Part shown: positions 9,542-18,915 of the stretch, piece by piece | How the letters are laid out: every line of letters begins with the position of its first letter | Numbering within the stretch: position 1 is the stretch's first letter | Source: Bacillus_BU sp051233475 | Lineage (GTDB): Bacteria; Bacillota; Bacilli; Bacillales; Cytobacillaceae | Direction: 5' to 3' | Length of the DNA: 64,000 nucleotides | Assembly: GCF_051233475.1 (NCBI RefSeq) | Contig: NZ_JBKFGH010000013.1 | Location: 1-64,000, forward strand | Made by a program: the position numbers and the translations under genes | The notes under the pieces: generated by a model | What the model was told of the DNA's origin: nothing | The model's input: the letters and a program-made list of their open reading frames with translations, nothing else | Database searches by the model: none

Positions 9542-10121
9542 TAAATATCCCTCCTTTTCAGTATGTTAGATAACGGAACAGCCAATTACATTTCTTTTAC
9601 TGGGCAATTAGTATTGATGGAAAATTTATAAATATTCAATCCTATTCATCCGAATAAACTATGAATTTATAAATATACAAAAAGCTTAATGTGGAAAAAT
9701 ATATAATAAGGAAGGAAAGTGGAGTTTCGACAATATCCACGACTTGTGGACAAACTTTTTCCTTACCCCTGAATAACCTGTCCACAGCTTATCCACAATC
9801 TGTGGATAAGCGAATTATTCACAACCATTTATTCAGAGTGAAAACACAAATATAATATCAAATAATCTCTAGCGGTGCAATGCTTTTTAATACATTATCC
9901 ACAAGCGTCACATCTTGTTTATAAAAATTGTCCACAGCCTCTTGATCTGTGAAAAAGCTGTCTATATCTGCTGTGGATAATAAAAAAGGCTGTCGAAATA
10001 TATCCACAACCGCCAGGATTTATTATTTTTGTTAAAAAAGTTTATAATAAAATATTAGAGATCCAAAAATAAAAGAAATGTTTTCTTTACCACGGAGAGA
10101 AAGAATATTTCTGTCAAAGAG
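9542..10121. other. Replication origin, upstream half: DnaA-box cluster between dnaA and rpmH
   Basis: This gene-free segment is rich in DnaA boxes on both strands. Perfect TTATCCACA boxes lie at 9789-9797 and 9895-9903, and TGTGGATAA at 9801-9809 and 9972-9980. TTATTCACA is at 9815-9823. One-mismatch boxes are TTGTCCACA (9928-9936) and ATATCCACA (10000-10008). The inverted pair at 9789-9809 is only 3 bp apart. The arrangement matches incA/incB of B. subtilis. The dnaA promoter must lie between about 9560 and 9720, but I could not assign it securely. Confidence 0.93.
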
Positions 10122-10151
10122 TTGACAATTTTCAAGGTTGGTCATTATAAT
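10122..10151 (+). promoter_or_regulatory. rpmH promoter
   Basis: TTGACA (10122-10127) and TATAAT (10146-10151) are both consensus, with an 18-base spacer, about 45 bases before rpmH. It drives rpmH away from the origin. Confidence 0.85.
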
Positions 10152-10196
10152 TAGAAAGACTGTCTTTAGCAGTTAATCCTCAGGGAGGTGTTATAT

Positions 10197-10331
10197 ATGA
10201 AAAGAACTTATCAACCAAACAAACGTAAACACAGTAAAGTTCACGGATTCCGTAGCCGAATGAGCTCCGCTAATGGACGTAATGTTCTAGCGCGTCGCCG
10301 TCGTAAAGGAAGAAAAGTATTATCTGCTTAG
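10197..10331 (+). CDS. rpmH: 50S ribosomal protein L34
   Basis: A 44-residue, highly basic ribosomal protein translated from ATG 10197 behind a GGGAGGTG ribosome site. It starts MKRTYQPNKRKHSKVHGFR and ends GRKVLSA, the canonical L34. Nearly every third residue of the C-terminal half is Arg or Lys. The gene is too short for a standard ORF cut-off. It heads the leftward-to-rightward replicating arm beside oriC, as in most bacteria. Confidence 0.98.
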   Translation: MKRTYQPNKRKHSKVHGFRSRMSSANGRNVLARRRRKGRKVLSA

Positions 10332-10358
10332 GCCACTGAAACGTCAGTGGTCTTTTTT
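10332..10358 (+). terminator. Terminator after rpmH
   Basis: The hairpin CCACTGA-aacg-TCAGTGG is followed by T6. It sits between rpmH and rnpA, so it probably attenuates rnpA relative to rpmH rather than separating two operons. Confidence 0.8.
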
Positions 10359-10441
10359 CTCATATGCTTATTTTTTATGTTTAGCTAGAGACCACTGACT
10401 TCACTATACATAGATCCATCCCGGATTGAGGGTGTAATGAT

Positions 10442-10789
10442 TTGAACAAAGAATTTCGTATTAAAAAAAATAAAGAATTTCAAACTGTTTTTAAGCAGGG
10501 AAAATCCTTTGCAAACAGACAGTTTATTGTTTATAGCCTGGAAAAACCTGATCAATTGAAGTTTCGGATTGGTTTGTCGGTAAGCAAAAAAATTGGCAAT
10601 AGTGTGATGCGTAATCGGATAAAAAGATGTATCCGCCAATCTATTCTAGAACTTCAGGATCAATTAAAAGAAGGCTATGACTACGTTATTATCGCCCGTA
10701 AGCCAGCTGCAGAAATGGACTTTCATGAAATTAAAAGCAGTTTAATTCATGTGTTAAAGCTAGCAAAAGTGTTAAATAAACACGTTTAA
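10442..10789 (+). CDS. rnpA: Ribonuclease P protein component
   Basis: Protein subunit of RNase P, 115 residues, which helps the catalytic RNA bind pre-tRNA 5' leaders. It has the conserved RNR-type motif NRIKRCIRQSI preceded by SVSKKIGNSVMR. The only start that fits is TTG at 10442, behind GAGGGTG; the ATG at 10436 runs into a stop after two codons. A TTG start may keep expression low relative to rpmH. Confidence 0.96.
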   Translation: MNKEFRIKKNKEFQTVFKQGKSFANRQFIVYSLEKPDQLKFRIGLSVSKKIGNSVMRNRIKRCIRQSILELQDQLKEGYDYVIIARKPAAEMDFHEIKSSLIHVLKLAKVLNKHV

Positions 10790-10960
10790 AAACACAAAGG
10801 TTCATTAAAATAATAAAAGCGCTTTATTGGAAAAGATGATAAAATAAAAATAGTGTGCTTGTTTAGCTTTGAATCGAGACAAAAGTAAAAATAAAGTAGG
10901 GGATCTTTTGATTCTCCTTTATTATTATTGAATATTTTTTGAAGTCAGGAGGATAAACGC

Positions 10961-11734
10961 TTGAAAAAACGAATATTTCTTGTTGTTGGGTTGGTTTTTT
11001 TAATGGCGCTGATATCTGGATGCAGCCAAACAAACCTTCCGATTACTTCTGAAAGCACTGGCTTTTGGAATGAATACATTGTGTATCCTTTATCTTTATT
11101 AATCATAAAGGTGGCTGAATTTTTAGGTGGAAGCTTTGGTTTATCCATCATAATAGTAACTCTCATCATTAGACTTGCTATTTTACCACTCATGATTAAA
11201 CAAACGAAAAGCTCCAAGGCCATGCAAGCATTACAACCAGAGATGCAGGCTTTAAAGGAAAAGTATAGTTCTAAGGATCAAAAAACGCAGCAAAAATTGC
11301 AAGAAGAAACAATGAAGTTATTTCAAAAACACGGTGTAAATCCATTAGCAGGCTGTTTCCCACTATTGATTCAAATGCCAATTTTAATTGGCTTTTACCA
11401 CGCAATCTCAAGAACAAGAGAAATTGCTGAGCATAGCTTCTTATGGTTTGACCTAGGTTCTCCGGATCCATTTTATATACTGCCTCTAGTTGCAGGTGCG
11501 ACAACTTTCATTCAACAAAAAATGACAATGGCTGGAACAGCTAATCAAAATCCACAAATGGCGATGATGTTATGGATGATGCCAATCATGATCATTGTCT
11601 TTGCAATCAGTTTTCCGGCAGCCCTTTCTTTATATTGGGTAGTAGGTAATATTTTCATGATTGTACAAACTTACTTCATTAAAGGCCCAGAAATTAAAGC
11701 TGAAACAGGTAAAGCGGGAGGAGCAAAAAAGTGA
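10961..11734 (+). CDS. spoIIIJ: Membrane protein insertase YidC1/SpoIIIJ (Oxa1 family)
   Basis: Lipoprotein insertase of 257 residues. It has a type II signal peptide with lipobox LISGC and then the five-helix Oxa1/YidC core, including the motif PLAGCFPLLIQMPILIGFYHA. It inserts proteins into the membrane alone or with SecYEG; in B. subtilis SpoIIIJ is also needed for forespore sigma-G activation. A TTG start at 10961 follows AGGAGG at the right distance. The last four bases overlap jag. Confidence 0.96.
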   Translation: MKKRIFLVVGLVFLMALISGCSQTNLPITSESTGFWNEYIVYPLSLLIIKVAEFLGGSFGLSIIIVTLIIRLAILPLMIKQTKSSKAMQALQPEMQALKEKYSSKDQKTQQKLQEETMKLFQKHGVNPLAGCFPLLIQMPILIGFYHAISRTREIAEHSFLWFDLGSPDPFYILPLVAGATTFIQQKMTMAGTANQNPQMAMMLWMMPIMIIVFAISFPAALSLYWVVGNIFMIVQTYFIKGPEIKAETGKAGGAKK

Positions 11735-12348
11735 AACAAGTAACTGCTACAGGACAAACAGTCGAAGAAGCAGTAAAAAGTGCTTTAGCTCAATTAAATA
11801 CAACAAAGGACCGTACAGAGGTTTCAATCATTGATGAAGGAAAAAAAGGCATATTCGGTATTTTTGGATCCCGTCCAGCAGTGGTTAAAGTATCCGTTAA
11901 AATTGATCCAATTGAGGAAGCAATGAAATTTATTACGGATGTTGCGAATAATATGGGAGTAAATGTCGAAATTGAATCTTTTCAAGACGGAAAACATGTT
12001 CATTTTGTGTTAACCGGAGAAAAAATTGCTTTATTAATCGGCAAAAGAGGACAAACTCTCAATTCGCTTCAATATCTTACCCAATTAGTGATTAATCGTT
12101 ATGCCGATCAATATTTAACGGTTATGCTTGATGCTGAGGATTATCGCAAAAGAAGAAACGAAACGTTAATTCAATTAGCGGAACGCCTGGCGTCTAAAGC
12201 AGTAAAAACGGGGAAACATGTTGCTTTAGAACCGATGCCTTCATATGAGCGAAAAGTCATTCATACAGCTTTAGTCGAAAATAAAAAAATTAAAACATAT
12301 TCAGACGGCACCGAACCGTATCGTCATATTGTGATAGCACCGAAATAA
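11731..12348 (+). CDS. jag: RNA-binding protein Jag/KhpB
   Basis: A 205-residue protein with the Jag-N domain at residues 1-50 (TATGQTVEEAVKSAL), a KH domain with the motif IGKRGQTLNSLQYL, and a C-terminal R3H domain (RKVIHTALVENKKI). KhpB with KhpA binds RNA and affects cell elongation in Gram-positive bacteria. The GTG start overlaps the spoIIIJ stop in GTGA, so translation is coupled. Confidence 0.95.
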   Translation: MKQVTATGQTVEEAVKSALAQLNTTKDRTEVSIIDEGKKGIFGIFGSRPAVVKVSVKIDPIEEAMKFITDVANNMGVNVEIESFQDGKHVHFVLTGEKIALLIGKRGQTLNSLQYLTQLVINRYADQYLTVMLDAEDYRKRRNETLIQLAERLASKAVKTGKHVALEPMPSYERKVIHTALVENKKIKTYSDGTEPYRHIVIAPK

Positions 12349-12365
12349 TTATAGTTAAATAATAA

Positions 12366-12399
12366 AAAATCCATTCCAATCGGAGTGGATTTTTTTTGT
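12366..12399 (+). terminator. Terminator after jag
   Basis: The hairpin AATCCATTC...GAGTGGATT is followed by T8. It closes the rpmH-rnpA-spoIIIJ-jag unit. Confidence 0.88.
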
Positions 12400-12469
12400 G
12401 GATAAAGTTCAAAGATAAAAATTAAATTTTTTATAGGTAAAAAGATTGAGGAAAAATCGTGTTTTATTG

Positions 12470-12524
12470 TTATTCACATGTGGATAAGTTAAAATAAAGC
12501 GTAATAAAAACTTAGTGTGGATAA
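12470..12524. promoter_or_regulatory. DnaA-box cluster upstream of mnmE
   Basis: TTATTCACA (12470-12478) directly abuts TGTGGATAA (12479-12487), and a second TGTGGATAA lies at 12516-12524. Three good boxes in 55 bp well away from the core origin are not chance. B. subtilis has a DnaA-bound cluster between jag and thdF (mnmE) at the same place, as I recall from published DnaA-binding maps. The rest of the 12400-12657 gap holds AT-rich DNA and presumably the mnmE promoter. Confidence 0.85.
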
Positions 12525-12657
12525 CTCGCGGATTATTCTTTTGTCCAGAGGATGCTTATGGTATTCTAATGATTTAGGAAATGAAACCAAATTTATGAAA
12601 TAAAGAATCGTCCAAATAAGGATGAAATATACTTAAAGCCAAAATAGGAGGTGAACA

Positions 12658-14046
12658 ATGATGGAGTTTGATACGATAGCAGCAATCTCGACTCCGATGG
12701 GAGAGGGAGCGATTGCGATTGTACGGTTAAGTGGGGATGAGGCGATTTCCATTGCAGATAAACTGTTTCGTGGCGTGAATGGGAAAAGAATCGCTAATGT
12801 CCAATCTCATACGATACATTACGGGCATTTGATTGATCCAAAAACGAACCAGGTTGCTGAAGAAGTAATGGTCTCCATAATGAAAGGACCAAGAACATTT
12901 ACGAAAGAGGATGTAGTTGAAATAAATTGCCATGGCGGAATCGTATCGGTCAATCGGGTATTGCAATTGGTTTTAAATCATGGTGCTCGGCTTGCAGAGC
13001 CGGGTGAATTTACAAAACGTGCTTTTTTAAATGGCCGAATTGATTTATCCCAGGCCGAAGCAGTTATGGATTTAATCCGTGCCAAAACTGATCGGGCGAT
13101 GAATGTTGCACTTGGACAGATGGAAGGCCGGCTTTCCAAAATGATTAATAAGCTGCGTCAGGAAATATTAGAAACCCTCGCTCATGTGGAGGTTAATATA
13201 GATTATCCAGAATATGATGATGTTGAAGAAATGACTCATAAGATGTTGATTGAAAAAGCTACATATGTTCTAAAAGAAATTGAAAAGCTGTTACAAACTT
13301 CTCAACAAGGAAAGATTCTTCGCGAGGGTATATCGACTGTCATTATTGGTCGACCAAATGTAGGGAAGTCATCTTTATTAAACAGTTTAGTTCAGGAAAA
13401 TAAGGCAATTGTAACAGATATTCCCGGAACAACAAGGGATGTTATTGAAGAATACGTAAATGTCCGTGGTGTTCCATTACGCCTTCTAGATACAGCCGGG
13501 ATTCGTGAAACAGAGGATATCGTTGAAAGAATTGGTGTTGAACGGTCCAGACAAGTATTAAAAGAAGCGGATTTAATCTTGCTTGTGTTGAATTATTCGG
13601 ATGATTTAACGGAAGAGGATGTTAATCTTTTTAAAGCTGTCGAAGGAATGGATGTTATTGTCATCGTCAATAAAACTGATTTACCGATAAAGATTGATAT
13701 GGAAGCGGTAAAAGAAATAGCAAAAGAACATAAGATCATCACAACCTCTCTCTTGGAGGATCGTGGTGTTGACGAGCTTGAGGAGGCAATCGCATCCTTA
13801 TTTTTTGCTGGTTCAATTGAAGCCGGCGATTTAACGTATGTTTCTAATACCCGACATATCGCTTTATTAAATCAAGCCTCGCACTCCATAGAGGAAGCAA
13901 TTAACGGTGTCGAAATGGGTGTACCAATCGACATTGTTCAAATTGATTTAACGAGAACATGGGAATTACTCGGTGAAATTATCGGAGAAACTGTTCATGA
14001 GAGCTTGATTGATCAATTATTTTCCCAATTTTGTTTAGGGAAATAG
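12658..14046 (+). CDS. mnmE: tRNA modification GTPase MnmE (TrmE/ThdF)
   Basis: A 462-residue GTPase that, with MnmG, installs the 5-carboxymethylaminomethyl group on wobble U34 of certain tRNAs. The N-terminal folate-binding domain (DTIAAISTPMGEGAIAIVRL) is followed by a helical region carrying an inserted G domain with G1 GRPNVGKSS, G3 DTAG and G4 NKTD. The protein ends FCLGK, the conserved C-terminal motif with the functional Cys. ATG 12658 has AGGAGGTG at the right distance. mnmG follows after 38 bases. Confidence 0.99.
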   Translation: MMEFDTIAAISTPMGEGAIAIVRLSGDEAISIADKLFRGVNGKRIANVQSHTIHYGHLIDPKTNQVAEEVMVSIMKGPRTFTKEDVVEINCHGGIVSVNRVLQLVLNHGARLAEPGEFTKRAFLNGRIDLSQAEAVMDLIRAKTDRAMNVALGQMEGRLSKMINKLRQEILETLAHVEVNIDYPEYDDVEEMTHKMLIEKATYVLKEIEKLLQTSQQGKILREGISTVIIGRPNVGKSSLLNSLVQENKAIVTDIPGTTRDVIEEYVNVRGVPLRLLDTAGIRETEDIVERIGVERSRQVLKEADLILLVLNYSDDLTEEDVNLFKAVEGMDVIVIVNKTDLPIKIDMEAVKEIAKEHKIITTSLLEDRGVDELEEAIASLFFAGSIEAGDLTYVSNTRHIALLNQASHSIEEAINGVEMGVPIDIVQIDLTRTWELLGEIIGETVHESLIDQLFSQFCLGK

Positions 14047-14084
14047 TGTTAGTGAAATTTTTATAGAAAGAGTTAGGAGGCAGC

Positions 14085-15980
14085 ATGATGCAATATGAGG
14101 CCGGAAATTTTGACGTAATAGTCATTGGTGCAGGGCATGCCGGTTGTGAAGCAGGACTTGCTTCCGCAAGACAAGGGGCAAAAACACTTGTGATTACAAT
14201 TAATCTTGATATGGTAGCCTTTATGCCATGTAATCCATCTGTCGGTGGACCGGCAAAAGGGATTGTAGTCCGCGAAATTGATGCACTTGGCGGGGAAATG
14301 GGAAAAAATATCGATAAAACACATATCCAGATGCGGATGTTAAACACTGGTAAAGGGCCAGCTGTCCGTGCATTACGTGCACAGGCGGATAAATTTGCTT
14401 ACCAGCATGAAATGAAAAAGACACTTGAGCAAGAGGCAAATTTAACCTTAATACAAGGGATGGCAGAGCAGTTAATTGTTGAAGACGGTATTTGTAAAGG
14501 AATCATTACAAAAACTGGTGCTATCTACCGCTCTAAAACGGTTGTCATCACGTCCGGAACATTTTTAAGAGGCGAAATTATTATTGGCGATTTGAAATAT
14601 TCTAGTGGACCCAATAATCAACAACCTTCCATTAAGCTGTCAGAGCATTTGAAAGAATTAGGTCTTGACTTGGTTCGCTTTAAAACGGGAACACCACCTC
14701 GGGTCAATAGCAAAACCATTGATTACAGCAAAACGGAAATTCAACCGGGTGATGAAGTACCACGGGCTTTTTCTTATGAAACAACAAATTATATTACAGA
14801 CCAGCTCCCGTGCTGGCTCACATACACGAATGAAACGACACATACCATCATTGATAATAACTTACACCGATCCCCTATGTTTTCTGGAATGATCAAGGGT
14901 ACCGGACCTCGTTATTGTCCATCGATTGAAGATAAGGTTGTCCGCTTTAACGATAAACCTCGTCATCAGATTTTCTTAGAGCCGGAGGGGCGTCATACAG
15001 AGGAAGTCTATGTACAGGGATTGTCAACGAGTCTTCCTGAAGATGTTCAAAGGGAAATTATTAAATCTATTGCTGGATTAGAAAATGCCCAAATCATGCG
15101 GTCTGGTTATGCAATTGAATATGATGCAGTGGTACCAACCCAGCTTTGGCCAACTTTGGAAACAAAGGTAGTAAAAAATCTTTATACAGGTGGTCAAATT
15201 AACGGAACATCAGGATATGAAGAGGCTGCTGGCCAGGGCTTAATTGCAGGAATCAATGCCGGAAGAAGGGCATTAGGAAAAGAAGAATTAATTCTTAGCC
15301 GTTCTGATGCTTATATCGGCGTTTTAATTGATGACCTTGTCACGAAAGGAACAGCTGAGCCATACCGATTGCTGACTTCAAGAGCTGAATATCGTCTTTT
15401 ATTACGCCATGATAATGCTGATTTACGGTTAACCGAAATTGGGCGGAAAATTGGCTTAATTTCAGACGAGCGTTATCAAAGATTTTTGAATAAGAAAGAA
15501 ATGATCGAGTCAGAAATCCATAGATTACGGTCAATTTTCATTAAACCAACCCAGACTGTTCAAGAGATTATCAAGTCTCAGGGTGGAACTGAATTAAAAG
15601 ATGGGATAAGAGCTGCGGATCTTTTGAAACGTCCAGAAATGTCTTATGAGCATATTGAGGCTGTCACACCAAGCGATATTGATCTTGATTTAGAGGTAAA
15701 GGAGCAAGTTGAAATCCAAATCAAGTATGAGGGGTATATTGAAAAGTCTCTCCAGCAGGTTGAGCGCCTTAAAAAAATGGAGGACAAAAAAATTCCGGAA
15801 AATATTGATTATGATGCGATCACAGGTTTGGCTACTGAAGCAAGACAAAAATTAAAGAAGGTACAGCCGCTTTCGATTGCTCAAGCATCAAGAATCTCTG
15901 GAGTAAACCCAGCCGATATTTCTATCTTGCTTGTATATATAGAACAGGGAAAAATAGCGAGAGTTTCAAACGAGAGTTAA
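14085..15980 (+). CDS. mnmG: tRNA uridine 5-carboxymethylaminomethyl modification enzyme MnmG (GidA)
   Basis: FAD-dependent partner of MnmE, 631 residues. The dinucleotide-binding GAGHAG motif lies at residues 15-20, and the two family signatures GPRYCPSIEDKVVRF and GQINGTSGYEEAAGQGL are both intact. The C-terminal helical domain ends near SGVNPADISILLVY, which contacts MnmE and tRNA. The first of two adjacent ATG codons (14085) is 6 bases after AGGAGG and is the better start. Confidence 0.99.
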   Translation: MMQYEAGNFDVIVIGAGHAGCEAGLASARQGAKTLVITINLDMVAFMPCNPSVGGPAKGIVVREIDALGGEMGKNIDKTHIQMRMLNTGKGPAVRALRAQADKFAYQHEMKKTLEQEANLTLIQGMAEQLIVEDGICKGIITKTGAIYRSKTVVITSGTFLRGEIIIGDLKYSSGPNNQQPSIKLSEHLKELGLDLVRFKTGTPPRVNSKTIDYSKTEIQPGDEVPRAFSYETTNYITDQLPCWLTYTNETTHTIIDNNLHRSPMFSGMIKGTGPRYCPSIEDKVVRFNDKPRHQIFLEPEGRHTEEVYVQGLSTSLPEDVQREIIKSIAGLENAQIMRSGYAIEYDAVVPTQLWPTLETKVVKNLYTGGQINGTSGYEEAAGQGLIAGINAGRRALGKEELILSRSDAYIGVLIDDLVTKGTAEPYRLLTSRAEYRLLLRHDNADLRLTEIGRKIGLISDERYQRFLNKKEMIESEIHRLRSIFIKPTQTVQEIIKSQGGTELKDGIRAADLLKRPEMSYEHIEAVTPSDIDLDLEVKEQVEIQIKYEGYIEKSLQQVERLKKMEDKKIPENIDYDAITGLATEARQKLKKVQPLSIAQASRISGVNPADISILLVYIEQGKIARVSNES

Positions 15981-16106
15981 CCTGACAAGCGGGGGCGTCT
16001 TGCATAGGGGACATGGATAAACCGAATTTTGCTACATGAATCGTCTAATCCGGAGCCCCTTGGCGCCAGAGCAACAAATGATACTTTTATAAAGGAAGGC
16101 CTTCCG

Positions 16107-16823
16107 ATGAATATTGATCAATTTCAAACCATGTTGGCTGAGAAAGGAATCGCTCTTTCACCAACCCAAATAGAACAATACAATCAATACTATCAAACAC
16201 TTGTCGAGTGGAATGAAAAGATGAACTTAACGGCGATTACCGATAAGGAATCCGTGTATTTAAAGCATTTTTTCGATTCCATTTCTGCATCCTTTTATTT
16301 TGATTTTACGCAACCATTAACTATATGTGATGTCGGTGCAGGTGCTGGTTTTCCAAGTATTCCAATTAAAATAGCATTTCCTAATATTCATGTTACCATC
16401 GTTGATTCCTTGAATAAGAGAATTCATTTCCTGGAACATTTGGCAAATGAATTAAAATTGGAAAATGTTCGCTTTATCCATGATCGCGCCGAAACATTTG
16501 GACAAAATCCTTTGCATCGTGAGAAGTATGATGTCGTTATGGCGAGAGCGGTAGCAAGAATGTCTGTGTTAACTGAACTATGTTTACCTCTTGTAAAAGT
16601 AGGCGGAACATTTATTGCCATGAAAGCACAAAGTGCAGCAGAAGAATTGACTGCGGCGAAAAAAGCAATCACAGAGATGGGTGGAAAACTAGAATCGGTC
16701 CATTCATTTATTTTGCCAATTGAGGAAAGCGAAAGGAATATATTGATAGTAGAAAAGGTAAAATCTACACCGAAGAAATATCCTAGAAAACCTGGTACTC
16801 CGAATAAAACTCCAATTGAATAG
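16107..16823 (+). CDS. rsmG: 16S rRNA (guanine527-N7)-methyltransferase RsmG
   Basis: SAM-dependent methyltransferase of 238 residues that modifies G527 of 16S rRNA; loss gives low-level streptomycin resistance in other species. The SAM-binding motif reads DVGAGAGFPSIPIKI. The open frame continues 26 codons upstream, but ATG 16107 has AAAGGAAGG upstream and matches MNIEEF of B. subtilis RsmG. The 126-base gap after mnmG is unusually GC-rich at its centre and may contain decayed repeat sequence. Confidence 0.97.
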   Translation: MNIDQFQTMLAEKGIALSPTQIEQYNQYYQTLVEWNEKMNLTAITDKESVYLKHFFDSISASFYFDFTQPLTICDVGAGAGFPSIPIKIAFPNIHVTIVDSLNKRIHFLEHLANELKLENVRFIHDRAETFGQNPLHREKYDVVMARAVARMSVLTELCLPLVKVGGTFIAMKAQSAAEELTAAKKAITEMGGKLESVHSFILPIEESERNILIVEKVKSTPKKYPRKPGTPNKTPIE

Positions 16824-16943
16824 AGGATACCTTTTTTCTTCATATTGTGGCATAATTTGTTTAAGGGATAGAAGCTAAATAGTAGTAAGAGCATGTTCTA
16901 ACAAGAATCATTTTAGGGAGTTTCGTAAAGGTGGTGCAGGGTG

Positions 16944-17819
16944 ATGAAGAATTCTTTTTCACGCTTTTTTGGCCTGGGCGAAAAGGGGATACAGGTTGAA
17001 ATTGAAGAAGAGCAATCGAGTGAGCTTGGGGAAGCAAGTGAAACCGAAGAAATAAGGAAAATTGCAATTGATCTGATCGTTCCTAATCGTTATCAACCGA
17101 GAACGGTTTTTGATGATGATAAAATTGAGGAATTAGCACGAACCATACATACACATGGGATTATTCAACCGATCGTTGTAAGGGAATATGAAAATGGTCG
17201 TTTTGAAATCATCGCAGGTGAACGCCGTTGGCGCGCTATGAAAAAACTTGGCTGGGAAGAAGCTCCAACGATTGTTAAAAATCTAAATGATACCGAAACA
17301 GCCTCCGTTGCTTTAATAGAAAACCTTCAACGTGAAGAATTATCTCCGATTGAAGAAGCAATCGCTTATGGAAAACTACTTGAACTCCATAACTTAACAC
17401 AAGAAGCACTTGCTCAACGACTCGGTAAAGGTCAATCAACAGTAGCAAATAAGCTGCGTCTATTAAAATTGCCTCAAGAAGTTCAAGATGCACTATTAAA
17501 TAAGACGATTACTGAACGCCATGCTCGTTCACTTATTCCATTAAAGGTTCCTGAAAAACAGGTTCAATTGTTAATGGAAATTATTGATAAAAACTTAAAT
17601 GTGAAACAAACTGAAGATCGAGTTGTAAAAATGCTTGAGCAAACCGAGGCAAAACCAAAGCCTAAGCGTAAAGCATTTAGTAAAGATATGAGGATCGCAG
17701 TTAATACGATCCGCCAATCATTATCAATGGTGTCAGATAGTGGAATTAATTTGAAGGCTGAAGAAGAAGAATTCGAAGACTACTATCAATTTACCATCCA
17801 AATTCCGAAGAAAAAATAA
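16944..17819 (+). CDS. noc: Nucleoid occlusion protein Noc
   Basis: ParB-family, CTP-dependent DNA-binding protein of 291 residues. It binds NBS sites and blocks division over the nucleoid. It begins MKNSFSRFFGLGEKG, the amphipathic N-terminal helix typical of membrane-associating Noc. The ParB/Srx box GERRWRAMK and the ENLQREELSPIEEA motif follow, then an HTH (TQEALAQRLGKGQSTVANKL). It starts at ATG 16944, since the GTG three bases earlier is too close to the ribosome site. It is distinguished from spo0J by its N-terminus and by the order noc-soj-spo0J. Confidence 0.96.
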   Translation: MKNSFSRFFGLGEKGIQVEIEEEQSSELGEASETEEIRKIAIDLIVPNRYQPRTVFDDDKIEELARTIHTHGIIQPIVVREYENGRFEIIAGERRWRAMKKLGWEEAPTIVKNLNDTETASVALIENLQREELSPIEEAIAYGKLLELHNLTQEALAQRLGKGQSTVANKLRLLKLPQEVQDALLNKTITERHARSLIPLKVPEKQVQLLMEIIDKNLNVKQTEDRVVKMLEQTEAKPKPKRKAFSKDMRIAVNTIRQSLSMVSDSGINLKAEEEEFEDYYQFTIQIPKKK

Positions 17820-17833
17820 TATTGGTAATTTAT

Positions 17834-17873
17834 GGAATGGAAATCAAGTTAAACTTGCTTCCATTCTTTTTTT
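17834..17873 (+). terminator. Terminator after noc
   Basis: A long hairpin, GAATGGAA...TTCCATTC with an inner CAAGT/ACTTG stem, is followed by T7. The remaining gap to soj (17874-18153) is AT-rich with no gene; the soj-spo0J promoter should lie there. Confidence 0.88.
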
Positions 17874-18153
17874 GTGCCAAATTGTTTTCTATACATTGGA
17901 ATACTCCGGATTGTCAACTTGAAAAGTTCTTTTTTTAGTCAAAAAATCCTTAATTAAATCAACAACCTCTTAACAGATTTTAAATAAAAAATCGATACTC
18001 TTATCCTTTTCATGATAAAATAGAATACATGATTGCTAGTTTACCCTTCGTTTAGGTGGCTAAATTTCATTTTTTAAACAAATTTACGTACAAATTTGAG
18101 GAAAATCCCTCAGATAAGTTTCTACTTTATAGGAAATGAAGGTAGGTGACGTC

Positions 18154-18915
18154 GTGAGCAAGATTATTGCCATCGCGAACCAAAAAGGAGGAGTCGGGAA
18201 AACGACCACCTCTGTAAACCTAGGCGCCTGCTTGGCATACATAGGGAAAAAGGTCTTATTAGTAGACATCGACCCGCAAGGAAATGCTACAAGCGGAATT
18301 GGAATCGAAAAAGCAGATGTAGAACAATGCATATATGATGTTCTTGTTGATGATGTCGAAGCGAGCAAGGTAATTAAAGCGACTGCTGTAGAAAATTTGT
18401 TTGCTCTACCTGCGACCATTTCATTAGCAGGAGCTGAAATAGAGCTTGTTCCTACAATATCAAGGGAAGTCCGTTTAAAGAGAGCTTTAGAGGAAGTTAA
18501 GGAGCAATTTGATTTTATTATTATTGATTGCCCCCCATCTCTCGGGTTATTGACCTTGAATGCTTTAACTGCAGCAGATTCCGTCCTAATCCCAGTTCAA
18601 TGTGAGTATTATGCTTTAGAAGGTTTAAGTCAGCTCTTAAATACAGTTCGTCTTGTTCAAAAGCACCTTAATCATGATTTGAAAATTGAGGGCGTGCTGT
18701 TAACGATGCTGGATGCTCGAACAAACTTGGGCTTGCAAGTAATTGAAGAAATTAAAAAGTATTTCCAGGACAAAGTCTATAAAACCATTATTCCAAGAAA
18801 TGTACGCCTAAGCGAAGCACCAAGCCATGGTGAACCGATTATTAAATACGATTCAAAATCTCGCGGTGCTGAAGTTTATTTAGATTTGGCAAAGGAAGTG
18901 GTTGCGCATGGCTAA
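18154..18915 (+). CDS. soj: Chromosome partitioning ATPase Soj/ParA
   Basis: Deviant Walker-type ATPase of 253 residues with the P-loop KGGVGKTTT at residues 11-19, DIDPQGNATSG, and DCPPSLG. Soj regulates DnaA and, with Spo0J, origin segregation. The frame is open from ATG 18136, but GTG 18154 is preceded by AGGTAGGTGA and gives the 253-residue length of B. subtilis Soj. Its stop overlaps the start of spo0J. Confidence 0.97.
   Translation: MSKIIAIANQKGGVGKTTTSVNLGACLAYIGKKVLLVDIDPQGNATSGIGIEKADVEQCIYDVLVDDVEASKVIKATAVENLFALPATISLAGAEIELVPTISREVRLKRALEEVKEQFDFIIIDCPPSLGLLTLNALTAADSVLIPVQCEYYALEGLSQLLNTVRLVQKHLNHDLKIEGVLLTMLDARTNLGLQVIEEIKKYFQDKVYKTIIPRNVRLSEAPSHGEPIIKYDSKSRGAEVYLDLAKEVVAHG

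Noticed and set aside
13979..14439. Antisense frames over the mnmE-mnmG junction
   Set aside because: They are shadows of strongly conserved plus-strand genes.
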